Positions 18,669 through 27,550 of a DNA stretch of 64,000 bases are shown here, piece after piece. How positions within the stretch are numbered: position 1 is the stretch's first letter; every line of letters begins with the position of its first letter. This DNA comes from Meiothermus sp. (GTDB lineage: Bacteria; Deinococcota; Deinococci; Deinococcales; Thermaceae): contig NZ_BPIM01000001.1 in assembly GCF_026004115.1 (NCBI RefSeq), forward strand, positions 1 to 64,000, in the 5' to 3' direction. The notes under the pieces were generated by a model. It searched no databases and was not told the DNA's origin. It saw nothing but the letters and a program-made list of their open reading frames with translations. Both the position numbers and the translations under genes were made by a program.

Positions 18669-19655
18669 CTACAGCAATCCGGCCTCGCGCAGAAGTTTGA
18701 GTGCGGTATCGAGGGGCAGCTTCTCAAAGTCTACTTTGGGGCTTTTGGCAACTGCTTGATTGATGGGGAGCAAGTTAGAAGTAAGTACAATGCCCCTGGC
18801 AACCGGGTATTCGATGATTTCGCTGGCGAAGAACTGCTGGCCCTTGGGAGAAAGCAGCCACAGCAAGAAACGATTGGCCGCCGAAAGGTTCTTGTGGGTT
18901 TTGAGAATACCGGCACCCGTCACCAAGGCCAGCCCACCCACGTCTCCATCGGCAAAGTAGTAAGTTCCTATGGGTTGCCCTGACCGCATAAAGCGCTGAA
19001 TGTAGTAGTGGTTGGTTGAGCCCAGGTCAATTTCGCCCGAGCGAATGGCCTCCATCATGGCGGGGTTGGAGGCGTAGGCTTTGGGCTCGAGGGCTTTCAT
19101 GTCGCTCAACCACTGGCGGGTACGCGCCTCGCCAAACTGCGCTACCATGGCGGCAATCATGTCCTGAAAGCTGCTGTAGGTGGGTGTCCAGCCAATGCGG
19201 CCTTTGTACTGCGTCAGCTTGGGCAAGTCCATGATGCTCTTGGGCAGGTCTTCGGGCTTGACTCGGCTGGGGTTATAGGCCAGAACCCGCAGACGGATAG
19301 TCAGGGGCACCCACTGGCGGCTCGCGGGGACAAAGTTGGTGGGAATCCGGGTGATCGATTCTCCCAAACGAATGAAGAGCCCTCGCTCGGAGGCTACCCC
19401 CAGCGCCCCAGCAGTATTGGCCCAGAAAATATCGGCTGGGCTGCGGGTTCCCTCTTCCTGGAGGGCTGCCAGAATCTCCGCATCACGCCCATAACGCACA
19501 TTGACTTTGATGCCGGTCTCGGCCTCGAACTGTTTTACGAGCGGTTCTACCAGCCCTTGCCCGCGGCCCGTATAGACGGTAAGGCTTTGTTGCTGGGCCT
19601 GACCCAAACCCAACAGGGCTAGAAGTGCAATCAACAGGGCGGGGTATCTGTTCAC
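18669..19655 (-). CDS. fbpA: Iron(III) ABC transporter substrate-binding protein FbpA
   Basis: 328 residues. Sec signal peptide MNRYPALLIALLALLGLGQAQ, then LTVYTGRGQGLVEPLVKQFE, the standard opening of FbpA/AfuA ferric-binding proteins. The C-lobe contains GSTNHYYIQRF with the paired tyrosines used for Fe(III) coordination. It captures ferric ion in the periplasm for FbpB/FbpC. AGGAGG-like sequence (AGGAAGAA on the - strand) precedes the ATG, and a strong sigma-70-like promoter and a Fur-like box lie upstream. Unusually, it is separated from fbpBC by about 3 kb of decayed nitrate genes and is on the opposite strand. Confidence 0.93.
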   Translation of the reverse strand: MNRYPALLIALLALLGLGQAQQQSLTVYTGRGQGLVEPLVKQFEAETGIKVNVRYGRDAEILAALQEEGTRSPADIFWANTAGALGVASERGLFIRLGESITRIPTNFVPASRQWVPLTIRLRVLAYNPSRVKPEDLPKSIMDLPKLTQYKGRIGWTPTYSSFQDMIAAMVAQFGEARTRQWLSDMKALEPKAYASNPAMMEAIRSGEIDLGSTNHYYIQRFMRSGQPIGTYYFADGDVGGLALVTGAGILKTHKNLSAANRFLLWLLSPKGQQFFASEIIEYPVARGIVLTSNLLPINQAVAKSPKVDFEKLPLDTALKLLREAGLL

Positions 19656-19702
19656 TTTCTTCCTCCTGATTTCTTCTGAAAGCCGTTTTCGGCTCGAGGG
19701 GG

Positions 19703-19731
19703 AGTCTATTCGGGTCAGGGCTCAATGTCAA
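19703..19731 (-). promoter_or_regulatory. fbpA promoter (sigma-70 type)
   Basis: Read on the - strand, TTGACA (19731-19726) is followed after exactly 17 bases by TAGACT (19708-19703). The -10 lies 47 bases before the fbpA ATG. Both hexamers and the spacing fit the housekeeping consensus. Confidence 0.75.
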
Positions 19732-19758
19732 GTATTCCAGTCGGATTTATATACTTTT

Positions 19759-19777
19759 GATAATGGGAATCATTCGC
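19759..19777 (+). promoter_or_regulatory. Fur-like iron box between fbpA and a divergent membrane gene
   Basis: GATAATGGGAATCATTCGC matches the 19-bp E. coli Fur consensus at 15 of 19 positions. It lies 28 bp upstream of the fbpA -35 box and overlaps the presumed -35 region of the divergent gene at 19806, whose -10 (TAGACT) is at 19794-19799. The location beside an iron transporter supports iron control. The Thermaceae metalloregulator that would bind it is not in this window. Confidence 0.6.
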
Positions 19778-19805
19778 GCAGGCGCAGGCGCGGTAGACTT
19801 GAACC

Positions 19806-20255
19806 GTGAGCAGGTTTTGGACACCGCAGGTTATCCGGGCCATTGGACAAATTCTGGCCGTCTCCTATCCCTTGCTGGCGCTTTCGGCGGGGGTGCGCTC
19901 GGTCTATCAGCTTTTCTTCAAACCGGGCGTTACCGACTACTTCCCCCCTACCCTCTCGGCAGTAGCGGCAGCAATTTATCTGGTAGCGACGGTGGCTTTC
20001 GTGATACGCAAACCCTGGGCCTGGTGGGTCTCGGTGGGGGCCCTCTCGTTCGAGATGACCGGGGTGTTGGTGGTAGGCACCCTAAGTCTGGTGATGCCGG
20101 AGGTCATTGGGCGCACGGTCTGGCACGACTTTGGCATTGATTATGGCTTTCTGCCCCTGATACAGCCCCTGCTGGGCCTGGTCTGGTTGTTCTGGCCCGA
20201 AAACCGCAAGCTGTTCTTCGCCCCAAGACCCACGGCAAGCCAGCCCTCTCGCTAG
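19806..20255 (+). CDS. Conserved small membrane protein
   Basis: 149 residues with four predicted membrane helices: ILAVSYPLLALSAGVRSVYQL, AVAAAIYLVATVAFVIRK, WWVSVGALSFEMTGVLVVGTLSLV and FLPLIQPLLGLVWLFW. No motif of known function is recognised. The GTG start at 19806 lies 7 bases after TAGACT (19794-19799), so the transcript would be leaderless. Its upstream region overlaps the Fur-like box, which suggests a link with iron, although that is inference. It is divergent from fbpA. Confidence 0.7.
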   Translation: MSRFWTPQVIRAIGQILAVSYPLLALSAGVRSVYQLFFKPGVTDYFPPTLSAVAAAIYLVATVAFVIRKPWAWWVSVGALSFEMTGVLVVGTLSLVMPEVIGRTVWHDFGIDYGFLPLIQPLLGLVWLFWPENRKLFFAPRPTASQPSR

Positions 20256-20270
20256 CAGGCAGATTCACTT

Positions 20271-20510
20271 TCACCATCCCAGTCGAGTACCCAGTAGCGT
20301 GGCCCCCACCACCAGGAGCCCCAGGGCCATCTGCGTCCAGCCCACCACCTTAGCCGGCACGGGAGGCTTCTGGAAGGAAAATATCGACAAGGGCAGCAAT
20401 AGCGCCAGGGCCGCCACGCCCAGCCAGGGCACCAGCCCCACCCAGGCCCCAATCGAAAGGCCCAGCAAGGCCAGCAACTCGGCCCGGTACACGGCATGTA
20501 CATTTGCCAT
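20271..20510 (-). CDS. Small membrane protein, unknown
   Basis: 79 residues on the - strand, with three hydrophobic segments (ELLALLGLSIGAWVGLVPWL, GVAALALLLPLSIFSF, GWTQMALGLLVVGATLLG). The segment order and charged ends look like a real small membrane protein rather than an overlap artefact, and no competing gene lies opposite. No function is known. The frame can be extended to a start at 20578, but the ATG at 20510 gives the compact form. It converges on the gene ending at 20255. Confidence 0.55.
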   Translation of the reverse strand: MANVHAVYRAELLALLGLSIGAWVGLVPWLGVAALALLLPLSIFSFQKPPVPAKVVGWTQMALGLLVVGATLLGTRLGW

Positions 20511-20585
20511 TTCGCCCCGTGCGCGGCGTACCTGGGCATGCGCATAGCAGATGGAGGCTGCTGAACGGGCAAAAGCATCTGCCTT

Positions 20586-20673
20586 CCAGGGGCGTTATTG
20601 CCCTCCGCTACGCGGATAACTTCAGTCGGGTTAGTTCGTCACCAAAGGGTGAAGAACTAACCGAATCTGGTAT
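20586..20673. repeat. Truncated copy of the 434-bp inverted-repeat element, with long hairpin
   Basis: The first 37 bases are a diverged copy of the 38-bp unit repeated at 27812-27963. The end carries GAATCTGGTA, the right terminus of the element at 27703-28136. In between, GGTTAGTTC (20629-20637) and GAACTAACC (20654-20662) form a perfect 9-bp stem, continued inside by TCACC/GGTGA with a 4-base loop. The left terminus is missing. The rest of the gap 20511-20796 shows nothing recognisable. Confidence 0.65.
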
Positions 20674-20796
20674 AAAAAACAACTGGACCAGGGCCTACAT
20701 CTGGAAAGCCATCTCCCTTGAAATCTCTACTCCATCCCGTTCCATGCGGCTACGGTACTGTTCAAAAAGGCTTCGGGCCTCGGCTTCCTGGCCGCT

Positions 20797-21410
20797 TTAC
20801 CTAAGGGTTTCCAACAGGCGCAGGAGCCACTGCACGGCTGCCACAGCCTGGCCGGGGGGCTGGGGTAAGCGGGTAAAGTGAAACTGTTGCACCCCAACCA
20901 CCTGGGAGCCCGCCCAGAGGGGCAGGCAGTAACGGGGCCGCCTCTCCTGAATATGAGGGCAGGGCTCCAGGCCCGTCCGCACCCCCTGAACCCGGCCCTG
21001 CCAGACCCTGCACAGGGCCATGTGGGGACAGGCCGGCGTGGGCCTTCCGTGAACCAGGCTCTGCCCGTCCTTGAGCACCAGCCGTACGCCCGCGGCGCCG
21101 CTGAGCGCCACTGCCTGACTTAGAAGTGCCTCGAGCCCCTCGGCCTCGGCCCGCTGGCGCAGGGCCTGGGCAATGGCCCGCAGGCCATTCTCACCCAAGC
21201 GGGTCAGCACGGTGTACAGCGAAGCCGCCAGCACCGGCCCCAGCAGGTTGAGCGACTGCAACAGGGCCTGGTCATCCACGTCGGGGTCGCGGCTGGCCAG
21301 GTTCAGCACCCCAATCAGGCCCTGGGGGAGCTCGAGGGGAACCCAGCGGCGGCCCCCGAGCACCCCCATCCCCACCGACCCCGCCCTCGCAACCAGGGGC
21401 AAGGCATTTT
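20797..21410 (-). pseudogene. GAF-domain sensor fragment, DnrS-like (truncated)
   Basis: The - strand frame from about 21410 to the stop at 20797 encodes roughly 200 residues of GAF-like character: WVPLELPQGLIGVLNLASRD, LNLLGPVLAASLYTVLTRLG, GAAGVRLVLKDG, then a Cys-rich part (CPHMALC, CPHIQERRPRYC). The N-terminus is lost: at about 21377-21410 the reading passes into a cytochrome gene coded on the other strand. Thermus nitrate islands carry a GAF-type regulator gene (dnrS) divergent from narC; this fragment and its neighbour have that arrangement. The open frame continues to 21528, but that part is antisense to the cytochrome fragment. The DnrS assignment is inference. Confidence 0.55.
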
Positions 21411-21666
21411 TTTTGGGCCAGGCCCATTTCCAGAACGACGGTGCGCCCTGCATGGCCTGCCACACGGCAGGTAACTTCGGCCCCATGGGCGGGGGCAGCC
21501 TGGGGCGCGACCTCACCGACCTGCACACCCGCCTGGGCGCCGCGGGAATTCAGGGCGTACTGACCAGTATTGCCTTCCCGGTTATGCGCGAGAGCTACAA
21601 GGGCCATCCACTTACGCCAGAGGAAATTGCGGCCCTCACCGCCTTTTTTGCTCAAACTGCGGGCAA
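21377..21666 (+). pseudogene. Cytochrome c fragment, NarC-like (5'-truncated)
   Basis: The + frame reads DPALATRGKAFFLGQAHF, then CMACH, a CxxCH haem-binding motif, then [17 protein letters not shown] and [17 protein letters not shown], the C-terminal part of a class I c-type cytochrome. There is no start codon, signal peptide or N-terminal half: upstream the sequence turns into the antisense GAF fragment. Downstream it runs, in a different frame, straight into a narG fragment. The order cytochrome then narG matches Thermus narC-narG. It is a relic. Confidence 0.7.
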
Positions 21667-21669
21667 CCC

Positions 21670-22566
21670 AACCTGCCCGACATCACCCCCTGGGGCTGCC
21701 AGCGCGGGGTGAGCTATTCGTGGTATCTCTATAGCCCCATCCGGGTCAAGTACCCCTACGTGCGCGGGGCCCTGGTAGACCTGTGGCGCGAAGCCCGGGA
21801 AAAGCACCCCGACCCGGTGGAGGCCTGGAAAAGCCTGGTGAGTGACCCCGAGAAGCGCAGGCGCTGGCAGCGGACACGGGGTAAGGGCGGTTTTCGGCGC
21901 TTTAGCTGGGACGAAGCGCTGGAAATCATTGCGGCTTCGCTGGTACACACCATAAAGCAGCACGGCCCCGATCGCATTATCGGCTTCAGTCCCATTCCCG
22001 CCATGTCGCAAATTTCGTATGCGGCGGGCTCGAGGTTCCTCTCGCTCCTGGGCGGGGTGCCGATGAGCTTTTACGACTGGTACTGCGACCTGCCCAACGC
22101 TTCTCCCGAAATCTGGGGTGAGCAGACCGACGTGCACGAGGCCGCCGACTGGTACAACGCCCGCTTTATTGCGGTGGTGGGCTCCAACCTCAACATGACC
22201 CGCACCCCCGACGTGCACTACGTGGCCGAGGGGCGCTACGCCGGGGGCAAGTTTACGGTCTTTGCCCCAGACTTCAACCAGGTGGCCAAGTACGCCGACT
22301 GGTGGCTGCCGATTAACCCCGGCCAGGATGGGGCCTTCTGGATGGCGGTGAACCACGTCATCCTGAAGGAGTTCTACCTTCTGAAGCAGGTTCCCTATTT
22401 TGTGAACTACCTCAAGCGCTACACCGACAGCCCCCTGCTGGTCGAAGTGAAGGAGGGCAGGCCAGGGCGCTACCTGCGTGCGGGCCAGCTTTCGGAGTAT
22501 GCCGACCAGGAGAACGGCGAATGGAAGCTATTGGTCTGGGACCAAACGGCAAACCGCCCCGGGTAG
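21670..22566 (+). pseudogene. narG: Respiratory nitrate reductase alpha subunit fragment
   Basis: About 298 codons matching an N-terminal internal part of NarG (roughly residues 90-400 of about 1240): [80 protein letters not shown] and TRTPDVHY. These surround the molybdenum cofactor pocket. The amino end with the first Fe-S motif and the last two thirds of the protein are missing, and the frame stops at 22566 in unrelated sequence. No narH, narJ or narI follows. It lies between fbpA and fbpBC, so the island remnant interrupts the iron operon. Confidence 0.85.
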
Positions 22567-22812
22567 GCCCACATACTCTCAAATCCCGACAAAGATACTT
22601 GATTTATGAGCGCCTGCTTGCTAGCGTTGAGGGCGCGGGTGCAGGTTGACGAGGGAATCCGCAGGGCACCCCCCAAGCATGTTCAGCAGTGACCGCAAAG
22701 CCAGCCGGTTAATAGAGCCCTTTTTCGAGTGCTGTAGCGCTTCCGGCAAATGCTACATAATTGGCGGGGCCGCCCTATTCCAATGGGGTTTCCAGCCCGA
22801 AACCTGGTTTTT

Positions 22813-24381
22813 ATGGTTGCCAGTCTAAGCCGTCCCATTCCCAAACCCCTGCTGGCTGTGGCCTTGTTGGTAGGGCTGGCCGTGCTCTTACCGCTGTTGT
22901 ACCTGGTACTGCGGGCCACCCAGGCCGAGCCCGCACAACTGGTCGAGATTGTTTTGCGGCAGCGCAACCTGCAACTGCTGGGCAACACCCTGGCCTTGCT
23001 GGTCGGGGTCATTGCCCTCACCACGGCGCTGGCCCTGCCGCTGGCCTGGATTACCAGCCGTACCAACCTGCGGGGCAAGCGCCTCTGGACGGTTCTGTTG
23101 GTGCTGCCGCTGGCAGTGCCCGGCTATGTGGGGGTCTTTGGTTTTTTTGGTGCAACCGGAGCAAACGGCTGGCTAGAAGACCTGCTGGGCTTTCCCTGGC
23201 CCCGGCCCGCCGGCTACCTGGGAGCCCTGGGGGTCTTGAGCCTTTTTACCTATCCTTACCTGTTTTTGAACCTGCGGGCGGCCCTCCTGGGGTTGGATGC
23301 GGGCCTCGAGGAGTCGGCGCGCAGTCTGGGCTACCGAAACTTTGAGGTTTTCTGGCGGGTGGTACTGCCGCAGCTGCGACCTGCTTTGTATGCGGGCTGG
23401 CTGCTGATTGGCCTGCACGTGCTGGGCGACTTTGGCGTGGTCAGCCTGGTACGCTTCGAGACCTTTAGTTACGCCATTTACCTGCAATACTCGGCTTCTT
23501 TCGACCGGGTGTATGCGGCCTGGCTTTCCCTGATGCTTATTCTGCTCACAGGCAGTCTGCTCTGGCTCGAGGCTCGATTATTGAAAAACCTCTCCTTAAG
23601 CCGGGTGGGGCTGGGCAGCGCAAGGCGTCCGAACCCGGTAAAGCTGGGGCGCTGGTGGCTTCCTGCGCTGGCCCTGATGGCGGTGCCCATCGTGGGGGCC
23701 CTGCTTGTACCGCTTACCTCCATTGTGTACTGGACACTGCAGCACCCCAGCACCTACGCAAACGGCCTGGCGGGTATTCTGGAAGCCCTGCGCAACTCGG
23801 TGCAGGCCGCAGCCCCGGCAGCCCTGGTAGCGGCCTTGCTGGCGCTGCCGCTGGCCTACCTGGGGGTGCGCTATCCCAGTCGGCTCTCGAGGCTGCTCGA
23901 GCGCACCGCCTACATCGGCTACGCCACCCCTCCGCTGGCTTTCGCCCTGGCCCTGATTTTTTTCAGTCTACGGGGGGTACCCTTCTTCTATCAAACCTTG
24001 GCCCTGCTCATTCTGGCCTATGCCCTGCATTTTCTGGCCGAAGCCATCGGCCCCATCCGCAGCGCACTCTACCAGGCCCCACCCCGCCTCGAGGAGGCCG
24101 CCCGCAGCCTCGGCTATAAACCCCTGCAAGCCTTCTTCAAGGCCACCTTCCCCCTGCTGCGGCGCGGCGTACTGGCCAGCATGGCCCTGGTGTTTTTGTC
24201 GGCGGTAAAGGAACTTCCCCTCACCTTCCTGCTCGCTCCGGTGGGTTATTCTACGCTCTCGACCCGCATCTGGGGTTACACCTCCGAAGCCATGTTTGCC
24301 GAGGCTGCCCCGTATGCCCTGCTGATCGTGCTATTCTCGGCCGGTTTGGTAGGCCTCTTGCTCTTCCAGGAACGACGATGA
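22813..24381 (+). CDS. fbpB: Iron(III) ABC transporter permease FbpB (fused double domain)
   Basis: 522 residues with about twelve membrane segments in two BPD_transp_1 halves. Each half has its EAA-type loop: LEESARSLGYRNFEVFWRVV in the first and LEEAARSLGYKPLQAFFKAT in the second. This is the FbpB/SfuB layout for ferric iron uptake. The ATG at 22813 gives MVASLSRPIPKPLLA; in-frame ATGs at 22783 and 22750 are possible. TGCTACATAAT near 22751-22761 looks like an extended -10, suggesting its own promoter next to the nar relic. It overlaps fbpC by ATGA. Confidence 0.9.
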   Translation: MVASLSRPIPKPLLAVALLVGLAVLLPLLYLVLRATQAEPAQLVEIVLRQRNLQLLGNTLALLVGVIALTTALALPLAWITSRTNLRGKRLWTVLLVLPLAVPGYVGVFGFFGATGANGWLEDLLGFPWPRPAGYLGALGVLSLFTYPYLFLNLRAALLGLDAGLEESARSLGYRNFEVFWRVVLPQLRPALYAGWLLIGLHVLGDFGVVSLVRFETFSYAIYLQYSASFDRVYAAWLSLMLILLTGSLLWLEARLLKNLSLSRVGLGSARRPNPVKLGRWWLPALALMAVPIVGALLVPLTSIVYWTLQHPSTYANGLAGILEALRNSVQAAAPAALVAALLALPLAYLGVRYPSRLSRLLERTAYIGYATPPLAFALALIFFSLRGVPFFYQTLALLILAYALHFLAEAIGPIRSALYQAPPRLEEAARSLGYKPLQAFFKATFPLLRRGVLASMALVFLSAVKELPLTFLLAPVGYSTLSTRIWGYTSEAMFAEAAPYALLIVLFSAGLVGLLLFQERR

Positions 24382-25469
24382 AAACCCAACCCACCGCCCC
24401 TCCCACCGCGCGTATCGAGCCCGAAACCCCCATCCTTCGGGTAGAGGGCCTGAGCAAACGCTTTCATCCCGACTTTCCTCCGGTTGTACAGAACGTGAGT
24501 TTTACAGTCGAGCAGGGCGAAGTATTTGCCCTGCTGGGGCCTTCGGGCTGTGGTAAAACCACCACCTTGCGCCTGGTGGCAGGCTTCGAGCAAGCCGACC
24601 AGGGTCAAATCTGGCTGGACGGGCAAGATATTACCCTCAAGCCCCCAGAGGAGCGCGGCATTGGCTTTGTCTTTCAGGACTACGCCCTGTTTCCCCACCT
24701 GAGCGTATTTCAGAACGTGGCCTTCGGCCTGCGCTACTTGCGGGGCAAAGAACGGGAAGCCCGCGTGATGGAAGTGCTGGGCCTGGTGGGCCTGACCGTG
24801 TTCAAAGACCGCAAGCCCGGCGAGCTTTCGGGTGGGCAGCAGCAGCGGGTAGCTTTAGCCCGGGCCATTGCCCCCGGCCCCAAGTTGATTCTGCTGGACG
24901 AACCCTTTAGCAGCCTGGACGCCGCCTTGCGTCAATCCACCCGCGATGAGGTGCGTGCTCTTTTGAAGCAGGCCGGCATTGGGGCCATCCTGGTTACCCA
25001 CGACCAGGAAGAAGCCCTCTCCTTTGCCGACCGGCTGGCGGTGATGCGGAGCGGGCAGCTCGAGCAAACCGGCACCCCCGAAGAGGTCTACCACCACCCC
25101 CGCACCCCCTTTGTGGCCCAGTTTTTGGGGCGCACCAACCTGATACCCGGCGAGGCCCGTGGCCAGGAGGCCGAAACCCCCCTGGGGCGCATTGTGCTTG
25201 TGGAGGAAGCCCAGGGTGCCGTACTGCTCTCCCTGCGTCCCGAAGGGCTGAGCCTGGCTGCTCCCTTGGGTCACCTGGGCATAGACGGCAAGCAGATCGA
25301 AGGTACGGTGCTGGCCCGCGAGTTCAAGGGCCACGACGTAACCTACCGTATCCAGCTCGGCAGCCGTGAGCTTATCGTGCAGGAAAGCCCGGAAAGCCCC
25401 TTCTACCCTGGCGATAAGGTACGGGTGCTGGTGCGGGCCAGAGCGGTGGTGTTGGGCCGGGGAAGGTGA
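24378..25469 (+). CDS. fbpC: Iron(III) ABC transporter ATP-binding protein FbpC
   Basis: 363 residues. Walker A GPSGCGKTT at about 54-62, Q-loop FQDYALFPH, signature LSGGQQQRVALARA, Walker B LILLDEPFSSLD, H-loop VTHDQEEAL. A C-terminal TOBE-like regulatory domain follows (ILKPEG-type block SLRPEGLSLAAP). It energises FbpB for ferric import. Coupled to fbpB by ATGA, it closes the operon. Its cognate FbpA is most likely the protein encoded at 18669-19655. Confidence 0.92.
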   Translation: MKTQPTAPPTARIEPETPILRVEGLSKRFHPDFPPVVQNVSFTVEQGEVFALLGPSGCGKTTTLRLVAGFEQADQGQIWLDGQDITLKPPEERGIGFVFQDYALFPHLSVFQNVAFGLRYLRGKEREARVMEVLGLVGLTVFKDRKPGELSGGQQQRVALARAIAPGPKLILLDEPFSSLDAALRQSTRDEVRALLKQAGIGAILVTHDQEEALSFADRLAVMRSGQLEQTGTPEEVYHHPRTPFVAQFLGRTNLIPGEARGQEAETPLGRIVLVEEAQGAVLLSLRPEGLSLAAPLGHLGIDGKQIEGTVLAREFKGHDVTYRIQLGSRELIVQESPESPFYPGDKVRVLVRARAVVLGRGR

Positions 25470-25605
25470 ATGTTTACTGTCTATTGTTCACTGTATAAGG
25501 TCTATAGCCCAAAAGACCGGCCTCGCTTGCCATTAGGAGAAGTTTGGTGCAAGCGTACAGGCATCTCGCAGGCGATGGTTTGCCGCCAGGCAGCCTGCGG
25601 TTAAA

Positions 25606-26409
25606 ATGACACTCGCTTTGGCAGAACAGGCGATATCGGAAAACACAGGTCGCAGGCGCATCTTGCTCACCCTCGAGTACGACGGCACCGGGTTTGCCGG
25701 CCTGCAAACCCAGGCCCAGGGCCAGCGCACGGTGCAACAGGAGCTCGAGGCTGCCCTCAGCAAAATTCCTGGAGCAAGGCCCAAAATTTGGCCCTGTGGC
25801 CGCACCGACGCCGGCGTGCACGCGCTGGCCATGCCGGTGCACTACAACACCACCGACCGCATTCCTGTGGAGAAAATCCCCTACGCCTTGAACAGCCTAT
25901 TGCCCCCGGACATCCGGGCCCTGCGGGCCGAGGAAGTGCTGCCGGACTTCCATGCCCGCAAGAGCTGCCACTGGCGCGAGTACCGCTACCGCATCCTGCA
26001 ACGCAGAATGCCCCCAGCCCTGGAGCGGCATCGGGTCTGGTGGATTCCGCAGTCGCTCAACCTGATTCCACTGCGCCATGCCCTGGAATCGTTGGTGGGC
26101 ACCCACGACTTTCGCGCCTTTGCGGTCAAGGAGGAGCGCTCTACGGTGCGAACCATCTACCGGGCCCACCTCGAGGTCTGGCCCACCGAGGGCGGGCGGG
26201 AAATCTGGCTCGAGTTTGTGGGCTCGGGCTTTCTGCGCGGACAGGTACGCAGCATGGTGGGCACGCTGGTCGAGGTGGGGCTCGGTAAGCGGGACTCCAG
26301 TTCCATTGCCGCTTTGCTGCAAGGCGGCACCCGCAAGGATGCCGGCGCCACGGCGCCTCCGCATGGCCTGTATTTTGTGCGCGCGGGCTACCAGCCCTAC
26401 CGCCACTGA
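25606..26409 (+). CDS. truA: tRNA pseudouridine(38-40) synthase TruA
   Basis: 267 residues. Catalytic Asp68 lies in CGRTDAGVHA. The family blocks LEYDGTGFAGLQTQ near the start and FVGSGFLRGQVRSMVGTLVEVG near the end are intact. It isomerises uridines 38-40 in the tRNA anticodon arm. The N-terminal 17 residues before RRILLTLEYDG are extra compared with relatives, so the real start might be a little downstream, but no better codon is obvious. It converges on, and overlaps by 13 bases, the gene on the other strand. Confidence 0.93.
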   Translation: MTLALAEQAISENTGRRRILLTLEYDGTGFAGLQTQAQGQRTVQQELEAALSKIPGARPKIWPCGRTDAGVHALAMPVHYNTTDRIPVEKIPYALNSLLPPDIRALRAEEVLPDFHARKSCHWREYRYRILQRRMPPALERHRVWWIPQSLNLIPLRHALESLVGTHDFRAFAVKEERSTVRTIYRAHLEVWPTEGGREIWLEFVGSGFLRGQVRSMVGTLVEVGLGKRDSSSIAALLQGGTRKDAGATAPPHGLYFVRAGYQPYRH

Positions 26410-27386
26410 AGCTGGAGATAGACCCGTAGCGCCTCCACCGGGGCTCTGGACAGGTCTAGCGCCAAACGAAGCTGCTCATTCCAGCTGTAGGCCATCCCTA
26501 AAAGCAGCTTGCGCGGCTCTTGCAGCCAGGCCTGGAACCGCTCCTGAGGCAAAAAGGGGCTATTCTCGCCCAGGTAATCCCACTCGGGATTCCACCACAA
26601 GGAAATCTCAAATCGGCTTCGATCCAGGATCAGGGCCCAGGCTTCCGTATCGGCGTCACAGGGGCACTGCAGCACCCAACCCAGAGCCTGCCCCAAAGGG
26701 AGCGGCAGGGAAGCCCGGCTCCAAAAACCCCGATCCAACTGCCAGAAGACCTCTACCTCCTGGCCTTGCAACCCCACCCGGGGGTGGAGGCTCAGGGAGG
26801 GCTTAAGTTCCCCCAAACCGTTCGGTGTCTGCACGATTTCCACAAAAGTACCCAGTTGGAAGATTCCCGCGCCAGCCCCCACAAAACCCTGCCCTCCTGC
26901 CAACCCTGCCTTGGGCAAATAAGCCACTTCAAGGCCCAGCCAGGACACCTCAGATGGCCGGTAGCGGGCGAACACCCCCCACCGCCCATCCCGCCCCACC
27001 AGGGTATCGTCCCAGGGGCCGCTGTAATTGCGGCGCTTGCCCAGGCTCAAGCCAAACTCTCCCAGGTCGGCCTGGGCATAGACCTGCAGAAAGCCAAACT
27101 GCATCGCCCCCTCGTACCAGAGTCCCAGGTCTGCCAGGTACCCCACACCTTCCCAAAGCGTCTGAACCTGTAGACGAGCACCCAAAGCCAGTGCGGGCTC
27201 GAGGGGTGCGGGCTGGTTGAAGGCTCCATTCCGGCTGAGGCCAAGCTGCGCCAATCCCGAAGGCTGCAAACACACCACCTTTTCTACTGGGGCCCCACAG
27301 TCCCATGCAACCTTGTAAGCAAATTCGCTTTGCGCAAAAGCAAGCGGTAATAAAGCCATAAAGCCACTCAACAACACCACACGCAT
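26397..27386 (-). CDS. Secreted beta-barrel-like protein, unknown
   Basis: 329 residues from the ATG at 27386. A signal peptide MRVVLLSGFMALLPLAFAQS is followed by a chain of amphipathic strands rich in Trp, Tyr and Gly (YLADLGLWYEGAMQFGFLQV, GVFARYRPSEVSWLGLEVAY, LLLGMAYSWNEQLRLALDL). The end RVYLQLQWR resembles a barrel's last strand. An outer-membrane location is likely; function is unknown. The frame runs open to 27503, but the signal peptide fixes the start. TATTGT lies 6 bases before the ATG on the - strand, so the message may be nearly leaderless. The 3' end overlaps truA by 13 bases. Confidence 0.7.
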   Translation of the reverse strand: MRVVLLSGFMALLPLAFAQSEFAYKVAWDCGAPVEKVVCLQPSGLAQLGLSRNGAFNQPAPLEPALALGARLQVQTLWEGVGYLADLGLWYEGAMQFGFLQVYAQADLGEFGLSLGKRRNYSGPWDDTLVGRDGRWGVFARYRPSEVSWLGLEVAYLPKAGLAGGQGFVGAGAGIFQLGTFVEIVQTPNGLGELKPSLSLHPRVGLQGQEVEVFWQLDRGFWSRASLPLPLGQALGWVLQCPCDADTEAWALILDRSRFEISLWWNPEWDYLGENSPFLPQERFQAWLQEPRKLLLGMAYSWNEQLRLALDLSRAPVEALRVYLQLQWR

Positions 27387-27550
27387 TCCCCTACAATACA
27401 GCCCCCCAGCGCCAAACTCGGGCTGAAATCTGCACACCTCAGGGCTGGTGTGTGAACCCTCGCAAACCTCAGCCAGGTGCACTTCAAATACTTGGTGTTG
27501 CAAAAATGCTCGTAGGTAGGCGCCTGGCTGGGTGTTATGCCCCCACCCAG

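Noticed and set aside
22567-22749. Insertion sequence remnant between narG fragment and fbpB
   Set aside because: No transposase motif, terminal inverted repeat or target duplication could be seen.
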